This document shows, one piece after another, positions 48,520 through 58,959 of a DNA stretch of 64,000 nucleotides; position 1 is the stretch's first letter; each line of letters begins with the position of its first letter. The stretch is from Agapetus fuscipes. Its lineage: Eukaryota; Arthropoda; Insecta; Trichoptera; Glossosomatidae. Where the stretch lies: contig OX637359.1 in the NCBI GenBank assembly GCA_951799405.1, forward strand, positions 4,150,201 to 4,214,200, given 5' to 3'. The position numbers and the translations under genes are program-made. The notes under the pieces were generated by a model. It searched no databases. It was given only the letters and a program-made list of their open reading frames with translations, and was not told the DNA's origin.

Positions 48520-48765
48520 AACATTATATGTGGAATATTCTGGGATGTGCCAGAATAATTCTTATACACCTATATAAAGAAAGATCGATATTCTTTGCAG
48601 AGAGAATTGTATCTGAGCCATCGAGCTTGTAAGTAGTCAAGCGACCGTGGTGTAGTGAAGTTAACTCTGTGAACAAACCAAATGTGAACGGAATCGGAAT
48701 GTGAAAAATAAATTAACCACATTTTTAATAAAATAGAACCCGCGTACAAATAAAGCAATATTATT
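48520..48765 (+). mobile_element. LTR-like segment
   Basis: TATA box in CCTATATAAAGAAAG near 48570, then GTGAACAAACC and AATAAATTAACCAC near 48706. Layout and spacing resemble the solo LTR at 33383, but the ends are not identified. Confidence 0.35.
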
Positions 48766-48767
48766 TT

Positions 48768-49118
48768 AAAATTCAATAGGATAAAACCGACTTTTAATTC
48801 ACTTTTTATTTTATTTTTTTGCTCAAACGTTTTCGCCTAATAAGGCACCTTCAGGAGCATAATTGTTACAAATATTTGTATAAAATAATTTTTGTCTTAA
48901 ATTATACCTAACCATACTACATTTTGAATCTTATATTTCTATACAACTTTGTCTAGGAATTTTTATTTTGAAAAAATTGTTTTGAAATTTATTTTTTAAA
49001 AATATTTGTAAAAATTATGCTCCTGAAGATGCCTTAGTAGGCAAAAACGTTTGAGTAAAAAAATTAAATAAAAAGTCAATTAAAACTCTGTTTTATCCTT
49101 TTGAATTTTTAAATAATA
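48768..49118. mobile_element. H2 fold-back pair with two hammerhead-like motifs
   Basis: Left arm (minus) and right arm (plus) are inverse over about 95 bp: ATTATGCTCCTGAAG, then GCCTTA. Each arm has stem I TGCTC/GAGCA or GAGTA, stem II GCCT/AGGC and stem III AACGTT. The left core reads CTGAAGG; the right has AAA instead of GAA. Each is therefore damaged at one core base. Confidence 0.65.
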
Positions 49119-49738
49119 CAATGGACTTTCAGTGAATAGATTTACACTTAAAAACATAAGAATATATTTGATAACTTATAGATTATAGAAATTCGCGCTT
49201 TCGTACAAAAGTAAACCCTTAACCAGCCTTTCGATGTTCCTTTTCGAACCGAGAGGAATATAATACATTACCGAAGGGGCGCGTGGTCTCTCCTTTTCCC
49301 TCGCCATGATTGAGAGTGCCATTTTATGTTGTTGACAATGTTGCCCAACTAAAAGTCCCGAGTCACACTTTACAACAACTTTTTTCAGCATGCCAAGCCT
49401 GAAACTTTACCTCGCAACTCAGCAATCGCGTTTTTGCAACAAAAATCAAGAACCTATAACGCCCATTCGGAGCGTTTTTTACAGTTCCAATAGGCTCTTT
49501 TGTAAACGTTTAAATTTGAGTTTAAACTCGGGGCAGGGAATGGCTTATTGGGGATTTTGAAACGATATAAAACACCCATTGTACCATAAAACTAACAACA
49601 CTTTGGGGTTTTTTGTTTCATCTTTTTTGCATGGTGTTAAAGCAGCTTTTAAGCTTAAATTTTTTGAATATTTTTGGTCTTATTTTTAAGGTCTCTTCTT
49701 TTTTTTAGAAAAAAAAACGCAACTAAACTGCAAGTGTC
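49119..49738. other. Unassigned
   Basis: An open minus-strand stretch at 49176-49391 has no recognisable family. Confidence 0.3.
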
Positions 49739-49739
49739 A

Positions 49740-49815
49740 ATGATTTATAATCTAAATTGCAAAGATACATTGACGTTTGAGGATTATATTAAATGGATGC
49801 CCACAGGTAGACACG
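49740..49815 (-). mobile_element. A-repeat 3' fragment
   Basis: TGATTTATAATCTAAATTGC, GATGCCCACAGGTAGACACG. Confidence 0.6.
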
Positions 49816-50312
49816 CAACGCAAAACGCAACTAAGCTACACATAGTGTAACTTCTTGCCTGCGTTATCCCCGAAGGGTTCGCATGTGGCGATTCGGGACC
49901 TATTTTTTTTTACGGGTAAGGGGGCCAGCCTCACACCAACCACTTTCAGTTGAAGTGGGGGTTTCCCAGCTCCCGGGGGGGCTGGTTCTCATTTCTTGTG
50001 AAGGCTAAGTAAACCTTGAGATCAAACCCTTGCTCTTGGCATGGAATGCAAGCATTCTACCAATTGAGCTATCGACCTTTTGACGAGCTTGGTCGTCGTC
50101 ACTACAAAGCCCCAATTCTCAAGCAAGACACAGTTGCTGTAAGGCTGGATGGACCTTTGGTGACCGGTCATTGGTAAAGGTTTATGAATTTTTCAACCCA
50201 TCGAAGAGCAAATTTGAAAATATAAATGGTATATTTTTGTATTCCGCCGGGATTCGAACCCACAACCTTCAATTCAGAGTCCGAAGTGTTACCACTTAAC
50301 TACGGACCGGTC
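49816..50312 (-). mobile_element. B-C composite SINE, deleted subtype
   Basis: Third copy with the deleted C body (TAAACCTTGAGATCAAACCC). Ends AACGCAAAACGCAACTAAGC (3') and CTTAACTACGGACCGGTC (5'). Confidence 0.85.
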
Positions 50313-50377
50313 ACAGTATGTTCAAACCCTCCTCATACCCGTCCTGTATGTATGTGTTAAAAGGACCTATAGCACAT

Positions 50378-50630
50378 CTAAATCTAAATCTAAGCTGAAA
50401 AGATATGTATCATTTGAGATTCATATTAAATGCATTCACACAAGCAGACATGTATAATTTCGCGCTAACACATGCCGCATGTGGACCTACAATATAAAAA
50501 CCCAATCTCAAATGAACATAAGCCCTGCAACTCTTGTCGTCCTTCCCTGAAACAGGGGTGACATTGGCAAAGTGAACCATTTTTTCACAGTATGGGTGGT
50601 CAGCCGCATACCAACCTATAAGTCAAGGAA
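50378..50630 (-). mobile_element. A-repeat, full length
   Basis: AAATCTAAATCTAAGCTG tail, CATGCCGCATGTGGACCTAC, CCTATAAGTCAAGGAA end. Confidence 0.85.
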
Positions 50631-50654
50631 TAGTTATTATTATTGTAAATTATT

Positions 50655-50795
50655 AATTAACAATTATCCAATAACATCTGTTAAGCCAGCGTCAGAGTAA
50701 TTGTCGATAGGACATGACGCACGCGGGGTCCGAACTTGCGATTGTCTCAATAACGCAAATTCGAGTGCCGACGCCTTATCCAGCTGCTAAATTCA
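50655..50795 (-). mobile_element. D-SINE, D2 variant
   Basis: GTCGATAGGACATGACGC, GGGGTCCGAACTTGCGATT, AATTCGAGTGCCGACGCC. Similar to the D head at 5170-5275. Confidence 0.55.
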
Positions 50796-51372
50796 AACAA
50801 GATACAGCATATTTTTTGGAAATTTTGGGATTTATTTATAAATTCAATGTACCTACCTATGTTGCAAAATGCGTATAAAAACCCACAAACACGGTCGTTA
50901 GCTTGTTTTGTACATCGCTCGAGTGGGTTGCACAAAGTTGAAAAACAATTTTCACTGCCCCACTAGACATAACAATCGGTCGAGAGTTGAAAAACAATTT
51001 TTGCTCCCGAGCGCGCGCGTTGCAGTCGGACGAAAGTTGCAAAAAACTGGTTTTGGCAATCTCGTCCTTTGGAATTCGCAGCTGTTAGCGATTAAACGAA
51101 TCCCATTGTACGAAAAAATTTAGCAAACAATCAACCTTAAAAATGCTGTAAATTGAGGGGCAGATTTACAAAAAAATATAAATATACAAAACGAAATAAA
51201 AACTGTGTTGTTTTTGAAATTGTAGCGTTTTTGTGTGTTTTGTTTTTGCGATTTTTTTATTGAAAAAATGAATGTGAAATGCAACAATTAAAATATCCTC
51301 AAATGGGGTAGAAATAGGAGATAGGTTGTGAAGGGACCATGTAGACTGCATAGATGAAAGTAGGATAAGTCC
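50796..51372. other. Unassigned
   Basis: A short direct repeat GTTGAAAAACAATTTT occurs at about 50936 and 50985. Nothing else recognised. Confidence 0.3.
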
Positions 51373-51465
51373 TGTCGATAGCTCAGTTGTTAGAGTGCTT
51401 GCATTCCATGCTGAGAGCCCGGGTTCGAATCCCCCCGAGGGTGTCAGAAGTGATTTCCCGTTTCG
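51373..51465 (+). mobile_element. C-SINE head only
   Basis: TGTCGATAGCTCAGTTGTTA, GGGTTCGAATCCCCCCG, TGATTTCCCGTTTCGGCG. The body is missing. Confidence 0.7.
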
Positions 51466-51885
51466 GCGATTTATAACACGAGTGTGTTATAAATCTTGCG
51501 ATCGATAAAATTGACGAATTTAACAGGAAAAATGCATTATTTTAAGACATTATGGCATGTGTTATAATTGGGTGTCAAAACTCGAAATGGATTTTTACAA
51601 AATGACCTTAATTCGTATGACTATAGCGTTTGACAGGACTGGGACAAATATGGGCTATAGTATGTGTCAATGCAGTAAGTAAGTATCGGCTCCTCTGTGT
51701 TATTAGTCAATGGTTTTCCTCTCTAAATGGCTCATGCTCACTCTTCTTGCCTTCTACTTCCTTCAACACCTTGTCGCTTCCCTTAAAATGTGTAGAATTA
51801 TTTTTTGATGATGTTAATTAAGAACAAAGCCCAAAGTTACATTAAATAATTAAAATAAAATACTATAATATGTGCGGTGACCGGT
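51466..51885. other. Unassigned
   Basis: No supported feature. Confidence 0.3.
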
Positions 51886-52434
51886 TAGAACGGCACAGTG
51901 ACAAAACGACACGTGACAAAACGACATATGACATACCGACATATGGTAGAATAACACATGATAGAGCATCACGATGACAGGACATCACATGACAAAAAAT
52001 CACTATGACAAAGCATCACAGGAAAGTACATCGCAATCACAAAACATCACAAAACAAGATATTTGTTTTTTTCGGTGTAGTTTTGTCATGTGAAGTTCTA
52101 TAATTGTGATGTTCTGTCATGTGTTATTATTCTATCATGTGCCGTTTTTTCTTATGTAATGTACTGTAATAGTGATGCTTTGTCATTAGACGTACTTCTG
52201 ACATTGTGATGTTCTACTATGTGTTTTTATGTCATGCGTAGCTTTGTCATGTGATGTTCTGTCATGTGTCTTTATGTCATGTGTCATTATGTTATGTGTC
52301 GTTTTAACATGCGTCGTTTTGTCATGTGATGTACTCTCATGGTGATTTTTTTCATGTGATGTACTATCATTGTGATGTTCTGTAATGAGTCGTTCTGTCA
52401 CGTGTCGTTTTGTCACTGTGTCGTTATGTCATGG
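51886..52434. repeat. Large inverted array of 15-16-bp modules (FB type)
   Basis: 51890-52060 is a chain of modules like GACAAAACGACACGT, GACAGGACATCACAT. From 52080 the same modules run in reverse complement (GTCATGTGATGTTCT, GTCATGTGTCGTTTT) to 52434. The two outer ends match as inverse complements (CAGTGACAAAACGACACGTG). Confidence 0.75.
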
Positions 52435-52890
52435 ACCCAATATGTGCGTGCAACCTCCCATGAATGGAGCTTGTTTGCGGCCGTGTGGAAACCGCTAAAG
52501 CCCCCACAACTTTGCAGCTTTCAAAACAGTGCCAATGATGTTCTGTCATGTGTTATTCTGTCATGTGTCGTTATGTCATGTGCCGTTCTGTCACGTGTCG
52601 TTTTGTCACTGTGTCGTTATCTCATGGAAACAGTGTGTGCGTGCAACCTCCCATTAATGGAGTTTGTTTGCGGCCGTGTGGAAACCGCAAAAGCCCCCAC
52701 AACTTTACAGCTTTGAAAACAGTAACAATGATTTTCTGTCATGTGTTGTTATGTCACGTGTCGTTTTGTCACTGTGTCGTTATGTCATCGAAACAGTATG
52801 TGCGTGCAACCTCCCATGAATGGAGCTTGTTTGCGGCCGTGTGGAAACCGCAAAAGCCCCCACAACTTTGCAGCTTTCAAAACAATACTA
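52435..52890 (+). repeat. Three tandem units sharing module arrays
   Basis: A block of about 100 bp starting TGTGCGTGCAACCTCCCAT and ending near CTTTCAAAACAGT occurs at about 52441, 52634 and 52797. The copies are separated by short FB modules (GTCACGTGTCGTTTTGTCAC). Unit spacing 193 and 163 bp. Confidence 0.8.
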
Positions 52891-53017
52891 ATTATTATAT
52901 TATACGCTACAGAAGCTTAAAAAGCTCTGCGTTTTATTTAATTATGATAAAATGCTTTTCAAACAATAATGCCGAGCATAGATTATTAAATATTTCGCAT
53001 TTAAATTTTAATTTTAG

Positions 53018-53525
53018 GTAGAAAAAGACCGAAAAAGGTATGGATGGACCAAATTTCCGAAATTGCGAATGAATATAATTAACCAGAGTCCTAATAAAAG
53101 AAGAGCTTGTATTAAGAAGGATATGACTCTAGAAAGAAGTATGTAAAGACATAAACAAATGTCGGTTGATCTTTAGCAAGGGTTTTTCAAGTTGTTAAAA
53201 TTTTATATTTTGTATTTGTTTCTAATGTTTATTATTATTTGATTATTTCTAAAATGCAATTTCTTGTGTATGTTCATTGACTTATAGGTTGGTATGCGGC
53301 TGACCACCCATGCTGTAGAAAATGGTTCACTGTGCCAATGTCACCCCTGTTTCAGGGAAGGTTGGCAGGAGTTACAGAGTGTATGTCCATTTGAGATTTG
53401 GTTTTTATGTTGTAGGCTCACATGCAGCATGCGCAAGCGCGATTTGTACGTGTCTGCTTGTGAAAATGCATGTTATGTGAATCCCCAATGTTACATATCT
53501 TTGCAACTTAGATTAGATTAGATTT
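53018..53525 (+). mobile_element. RTE-A 3' end: C-terminal codons, UTR and A-repeat
   Basis: 53018-53165 encodes KKVWMDQISEIANEYN and KRRACIKKDMT with frameshifts and stops. A UTR follows, then the A-repeat from TTGACTTATAGGTTGGTATG to a TTAGATTAGATT tail. Confidence 0.8.
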
Positions 53526-53559
53526 GATGAAAAAAGCTTGCATGGAAATAAATATAACA

Positions 53560-53643
53560 AAATAAACATGACGCGCCAGGATTCGAACCCACAACCTTCC
53601 ATTTACGAGTCCGAAGCGTAGCCACTAGATTACGGACCGGTCA
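53560..53643 (-). mobile_element. B-SINE tRNA-like head only
   Basis: CAGGATTCGAACCCACAACC, GTAGCCACTAGATTACGG, ACCGGTC. Confidence 0.7.
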
Positions 53644-53747
53644 ATTCTTATACTTCTCTAAGTCTTATACTTCTCATAATAATGATTCTTCAATATTTAA
53701 ATACGCAAACTCTTGTAAGCCATAAATTTTGTTATTTTTCCTTTATT

Positions 53748-53966
53748 TTCCTTGACCTTTGGTTTAGTATGACACTGACCACCCATACTGTAAAAAATGG
53801 TTCACTTTGACAATGTCCCCCCTGTGTCAGGGATTGTGTACAAAAGTTGCAGGGTTTATGTTCATTTGAGGATTGGATTTTAATTTGACAGTACACATGC
53901 AGCGTTTGTAAACGTGAATTCAAACATGTCTGTTTGTGGGCATGCATTTAACATGAATATAAATAT
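53748..53966 (+). mobile_element. A-repeat
   Basis: TTCCTTGACCTTTGGTTTAG, CACCCATACTGTAAAAAATG, GTTTGTGGGCATGCATTTAA. No 3' tail; an H2 segment follows. Confidence 0.8.
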
Positions 53967-53967
53967 T

Positions 53968-54075
53968 AAATTATGTGATAACATCGAAAGCACTCGAGGA
54001 AATAAATCAACTCGTGAAGAAAAACTTGATGTTTTATTTTAAAATGATTAATGCATATATCTTTAAAACAAAAAA
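53968..54075 (+). mobile_element. H2 element, 5'-truncated
   Basis: ATGTGATAACATCGAAAGC (stem II end and GAAA), ACTCGAGGAAATAAATCAAC, ATGTTTTATTTTAAAATG. Related to the inverted pair at 29.5-30.1 kb. Confidence 0.5.
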
Positions 54076-54165
54076 GATTATAGATTATATACGTAGATAC
54101 AATATCCGAAAAATGCAATTAATTAATTGAAAAGTTTATTTTCAATTCGGAAAACCAAATATTAC

Positions 54166-54450
54166 CTCTTTCCGTTTAAGGTTGTATATGATGTGTGTCT
54201 AGACGTAAGAATTTGATAGTTGTACTTCTCGTAGTTACTCGAAGCATCCATTCGAGAAACTTCTCGTATAATCTTGTACATGCGAGAATAAGCTATAAAT
54301 ACGGACTACGGTGTTTTTAAACAGTACCCCATTAATACCCAAGCCGTGAAGCCACCAGTACACAAGTTAAAGTGTGAACCATATGTGAGCCAATTCTAAA
54401 ATAAATTTAAGCGAAGTTTTATTAAAGTGAACCCAAAGTAAATCGCCACA
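54166..54450 (+). mobile_element. LTR-like segment
   Basis: TATA box GCTATAAATACGG near 54292, AATAAATTTAAGCG near 54401, with GTGAACC words between. Layout as in the solo LTR at 33383, but the ends are unclear. Confidence 0.35.
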
Positions 54451-54608
54451 AATAACATTTTTACCCATGAGCATATTATACCACAAGGAAAAGACTGAAT
54501 TACATTTTTAAACGGAATCATTTGCTCCTCTCTTTGTATTCTTTGCAACGACAAAAAGGTGGAATCGTCCACAATATGTTGTCGCTGCCACATTATATGG
54601 CTGGGTGG

Positions 54609-54645
54609 ATGTCGCCGACACACAGACAACATTGTCGGCGACATT
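54609..54645. repeat. Perfect short hairpin
   Basis: ATGTCGCCGAC and GTCGGCGACAT flank a 14-base loop. The surrounding 54451-54724 has no other recognised feature. Confidence 0.6.
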
Positions 54646-54724
54646 TTTAGACAATGTTTTTAAAGCGATCCGAATATTTGCTGACTGCGAGGTGTGGAGG
54701 GAGAGCGTACCACTACAAAGCAAT

Positions 54725-54925
54725 CAAAGATAACTCGTCCACAGACAGCTCGTCCATGGACAAATTGGTCACGCGAGAGTTTGTCCACATGACTTTTCGT
54801 GTGGACTCGCAAACAGACACATCAGTCAAGGACAATTTGGTCACACGACAGTTTGTCTATATGACTTTTCGGTCAACAAAATTTCCGTCACAAACAATAT
54901 ACGCCCACAGATAGTTTTATCAAAG
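54725..54925. repeat. FB array
   Basis: CAAAGATAACTCGTCCACAG, ACAAATTGGTCACGCGAGAG, GACTTTTCGGTCAACAAAAT. About eleven degenerate modules. Confidence 0.65.
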
Positions 54926-54951
54926 AAAACTTACTTGTAAGTGATAGATCC

Positions 54952-55205
54952 GTTACCTTATAGGTTGGTATGAGACTGACTATCTATACTGAAAAAAATG
55001 GTTCACTTTGCCAATATCACCCCTGCTTCAGGGAAGGCCGGTGAAAGTGGCAGGATGTATATTTATTTGAGGTTTTGTTTTTAATATAAGTACACATGCA
55101 GTTTTTGTAAGCGAAAACTTACACACGTCTGTTTGTTGGCATGCATTTAATATGAACTTTAAATGTTAATAAATCTTTGCAACTTAAATTAAAGATTATA
55201 TTATG
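54952..55205 (+). mobile_element. A-repeat
   Basis: CCTTATAGGTTGGTATGAG, CTTCAGGGAAGGCCGG, TTTGCAACTTAAATTAAAG. Confidence 0.8.
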
Positions 55206-55334
55206 GAGATGTCTGTGGACCATATTATATAATATTTTATTCTTTGCTGGTTTTTGAATTGTTATAACTATGCTGTTATTCACATATAGTACATGTATAA
55301 CTGTTTGTTTGTTTTATAAAAATAAAAAAAATAA

Positions 55335-55485
55335 TAATATGTGACCGAAAATTCGTAGTAGAAAATTCGAGTTATCTGTCGTCGAGAAATGTGTGCACCG
55401 AAAAGTCGTGTGACCGAATTGTCCATGGCAGATTTGTCTGCGGACGGGTTGCCGGTGACCGATTTGTCGTGGAACCGAGGGGGAA
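55335..55485. repeat. FB array with family terminus
   Basis: ATATGTGACCGAAAATTCG, CGTGTGACCGAATTGTCC, then GGTGACCGATTTGTCGTGGA, the terminus also seen in inverse at 42765. Confidence 0.7.
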
Positions 55486-57105
55486 GAACAAACGCTTTCT
55501 ACCAACTTTTCAACTATTTACTCCACGTTAAAATAATACCTGATAAAACTGATTCGCTCACTGGAGGTAATACTTTAGTTTCTATAATTTTTTGGTAAGA
55601 CGCCATAGTTGAGTTTGAACGTAAGGTTGTATACTTGGGGTAGTATTTACCCCCTCATTTCCCGTTTTAACGAGCAGTTTAGCAAACCTCCCGTACCACC
55701 CTCACGGTGATGCGGGTAGTACTAAGAAACTGGACAAAAATGTTTTTTTTTTTTTTTTTAATTTATATGTAGTTAAAATAAGACACAAAGTCTCAAAATT
55801 AAATTGTTAACGAACTAATTACTTCGGTTAAGTTAAAGCAGTGATTCCAAAAGTGGTCCAGGTGGACTTCCAGAGGTCCTCGGGATACTCAACACGGGTC
55901 TACATTGGCGGGACATAACAAAGGGGGTATACGAAAAAGTAAAAAAATCCAATGTTAACCGTGTTTTTACGTTTTAACTGGGTTCTCTTTTTAATTAAAA
56001 GGCAATAATTTATTTTTACAGAATTTATTTTGCACAATTTAGTTCACAATTTTACAATACTTGACCATCACTGTTTATTGATCTTTCACGGCAAATTGAT
56101 CTAAGCGACTGACTCTCCGTACCATTTCAGTCCCTTATATTTGGTACCAGAGAGGTCTTTCTTGCATTCCCTAGATAATTCTTCCACCAGAACGTTATGC
56201 ACTAACATAATCATGAACTACTTCTAGATGGTTCTACCGTACATGTATAGGTGCGCGTAGGTACTTTAATTTCATATTTCGTCACATTATGTATGTACAG
56301 GCGCACGTACATATTTTAAGCTCGTGATAGTATCTTAAAATAAATTATAACAATATTATATACCTACTGTCCAAGATTCGGTAAATCCGGTGTGGAAGGA
56401 CCATGTGCAAGATTTGATTTGCTGTGGTTTTTGGTCAGCTGGTTCGAGGTTTATCTGCTAAATAGGTGCGGTTCGGATACTAGGCACTGATGATTCTTTT
56501 TAATAAACAAATATTACGCCAATTAAAGTGATGTATTTTGATGAAAGTTTACAAAAGAGAGAAACACTGTTTTAGTTGAGTCAGGAAAGGAAGCGAAGTG
56601 TATAAAAATTAGAAAAATTTAAAAAGGTCTAATACTACCAATATGAAGAATGAATAAACATTATAAATTAATTGATACTTCTACCTAGCAATGTGATTTG
56701 GAAGAACACGAAAAAGGTTAAGAGAAATATACACAGATGTCAATCACCCATGTCAAATATTTGAATACTCTATAATTAGCAACGTTAGTCGCTGCAATAC
56801 AAGAAGGTAATCAGTCTGTAACATATTTTCCTTTTAGTAACAATGACCGGACAGTCATGAAAGCTTAAGGGAGTAGAAATAAAAAAATAATAATTTTGTC
56901 CGTTTTCTTGAACTAGTTGACTCACTGTGGCGCCGCCAACAAAGCAAAAACACCATTTCCCGTTTACGAAGAAATTCTGCAGAGATTTCCTGCTGTTCTA
57001 GCGAGTCTATTTAATAAATTACTCAGAAATGTGATGATGTCATATGCCACATCAGTTTCCAGGAAATTTTCTAAGGGAAATTTCATATGAAATTATCCAC
57101 AATTC
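55486..57105. other. Mostly unassigned; hAT-like end near 55846
   Basis: CAGTGATTCCAAAAGTGGTC and nearby GGTCCTCGGGA resemble hAT-type terminal repeats, but I cannot find the other end. 56020-56490 has TTTATT-rich parts that could be an inverted LTR. No gene. Confidence 0.3.
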
Positions 57106-57351
57106 ATGCACCATGAGGAGCTTCTTCGGGAGACTGGATTCAAAAGCCAAGAGAAAAGATTCAAAAAGGAAACTGGATTCAAGATCAGAAATCAGGCGCA
57201 ACATATCCTTTATGGTGCTCTCTTAATTGACAGTCCCACTCTGTTGGATAGCTACAGGTTGTATGTACCTAAAGATTTCACCCGAGGACGAGGACATGAT
57301 TTTTTTCATGTACCGAAAAACCGTACTGCTGTCTTGTTTTTGATTTATTGA
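57106..57351 (+). pseudogene. Open frame, possibly a LINE C-terminal fragment
   Basis: 81 codons. IRNQAQHILYGALLIDSPTL then RLYVPKDFTRGRGHDFFHVP and KNRTAVLF. The tail resembles LINE C-termini (RG...FF.VP..RT) only loosely. It contains an internal duplication around TGFKSQEKRFKK and TGFKIRN. No host family recognised. Confidence 0.35.
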
Positions 57352-57464
57352 TTCAAATAAAATTAATAAAACAGTTTTTAATAAAATTGTTTTTGGTTCT
57401 ATAAAGCTTAGTAGAAATTTAATATTTCAGTTTATCTGAAGATGGCAAAGAAGTCCAAATTGGT

Positions 57465-57545
57465 TATACTAAATCTAAATCTAAGCTGCAAAGATATGTA
57501 TCATTTGAGATTCATATTAAATGCATTCCCACAAGCAGACATACT
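57465..57545 (-). mobile_element. A-repeat 3' fragment
   Basis: CTAAATCTAAATCTAAGCTG, CATTCCCACAAGCAGACATA. Confidence 0.7.
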
Positions 57546-57722
57546 AATTAATATATTTTATTTTTAATTTGAAAAAAAAAACAGTTACAGGAAAAAATGC
57601 AAAGTTGGATTGACGGTTGACAAGACCAGTTAGTTTTCAAATTATATACCTAGCTTAAGAAGAAAACAAAAAAATAAATGATACATATGCAAAAAATACA
57701 CAAAAAATATTCTGCATGTGTG
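57546..57722. other. Unassigned
   Basis: A/T-rich, nothing recognised. Confidence 0.3.
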
Positions 57723-57980
57723 CATACTAATCTAAATTTAAGTTGCAAAGATATGTATCATTTGAGATTCATATTAAATGCATTTCCACAAGCAGACACG
57801 CATAATTAAGCACTCATACATGCCGCATGTGGACCTACAATATAAAAACCTAATCTCAAATGAACATAAGCCCTGCAACTCGTGCCGACCTTCTCTGAAA
57901 CAGGGGTGACATTGGCAAAGTGAACCATTTTTTACAGTACAGGTGGTCAGCCTCATACCTACCTATAAGTCAAGGAATAT
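57723..57980 (-). mobile_element. A-repeat, full length
   Basis: TACTAATCTAAATTTAAGTT, CATGCCGCATGTGGACCTAC, CCTATAAGTCAAGGAATA. Confidence 0.85.
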
Positions 57981-57984
57981 AAAT

Positions 57985-58110
57985 AAACAAAATCTCACAT
58001 GAACATTCACCTTGAAACTACTGCCTCCTTTCCCTGTAACTCGGGTGGCATTAGCAAAAGTGAACCAATTTTTACAGCACGAGGGTTTAGCCTCATACCA
58101 ACCTTCCTCT
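57985..58110 (-). mobile_element. A-repeat 5' half
   Basis: AACAAAATCTCACATGAAC, CACGAGGGTTTAGCCTCATA. Tandem with the preceding copy, same orientation. Confidence 0.65.
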
Positions 58111-58376
58111 GTATATAATATACATTGCCAGTCTATATATTTACAAGTTAAATCAATTCTTCACCTTTTATGTATACTCTTGTCTGTGTTGCAATCGCCT
58201 TTGGTATCAGGATGACATAATGCATCAAGAAGACTAATTGATGTTTCCTTATAGGGGTCGTATAAAGAAGCTGAAGTGCATTACCGGGTAGAAGTGGCTC
58301 ACCCCTTGTGTGTGTGTGCGAGGGTCGCAGAATAACCGGGAGAAGATTGATGGTTGCTTGGTGTAATGCACTCTTA

Positions 58377-58795
58377 GGCCCGGTATTTTGAAGTATCGTA
58401 AAGTTAACTAAAATGCAATTTTAGTTAAATCATCATAATATTTCACTCACCGAATTTCGGCAGTAAATATTTAGTAACTTTAACTTTCGATTTTCAAGAT
58501 GGCGGCGCTTCACTGACAGCCGCTGTTCTTTTTTAATGTAAGGATACATCAAAATTGTTGCAAACTGAACATTTTTTGTCTCGTTTTCTAGCTTAATGAA
58601 GGTTGGGCATATGATTTTTATGAATAGTTGTTTGTTTTAAAGCTTTTGAATGGCATTTTAATTATTTCCAATATTTGGGGGCGTGGCCTCATACTTCGGT
58701 AATGTACGGTTTTAGTTAACTCGAGATTGAGTATTTTGAATAAAAGTTCAAGTAATAGTTAACTAAAATATTACTACAGTTCAATATACCGGGCC
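58377..58795. mobile_element. PIF/Harbinger-like MITE, 419 bp
   Basis: Ends GGCCCGGTATTTTGAA and TTCAATATACCGGGCC, flanked by TTA on both sides (58374-58376, 58796-58798). The TAGTTAACTAAAAT block near each end is also inverted. No transposase. Confidence 0.8.
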
Positions 58796-58959
58796 TTAAA
58801 GATGACGAAGGGTTGTTATTTGCTAGCAGTACAGATTTCCAACTCAACTTCTGATTAATATGTTTTCCTGATACCAAAAGAACGCATAACATCTACTTTA
58901 GTTTTTCACTCTTATCAATTTATCAAATTTAACAAGCTTTTATAATAATACTAGTTGAT

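Noticed and set aside
52186..52416. A 76-codon minus-strand frame with SHDK/THD-type pentapeptide repeats
   Set aside because: The repeat in the protein simply reflects 15-bp modules of the FB array; other frames are open as well.
57106..57351. A small host gene
   Set aside because: No family resemblance, no splice context, an internal duplication and a LINE-like ending; kept only as a low-confidence fragment.
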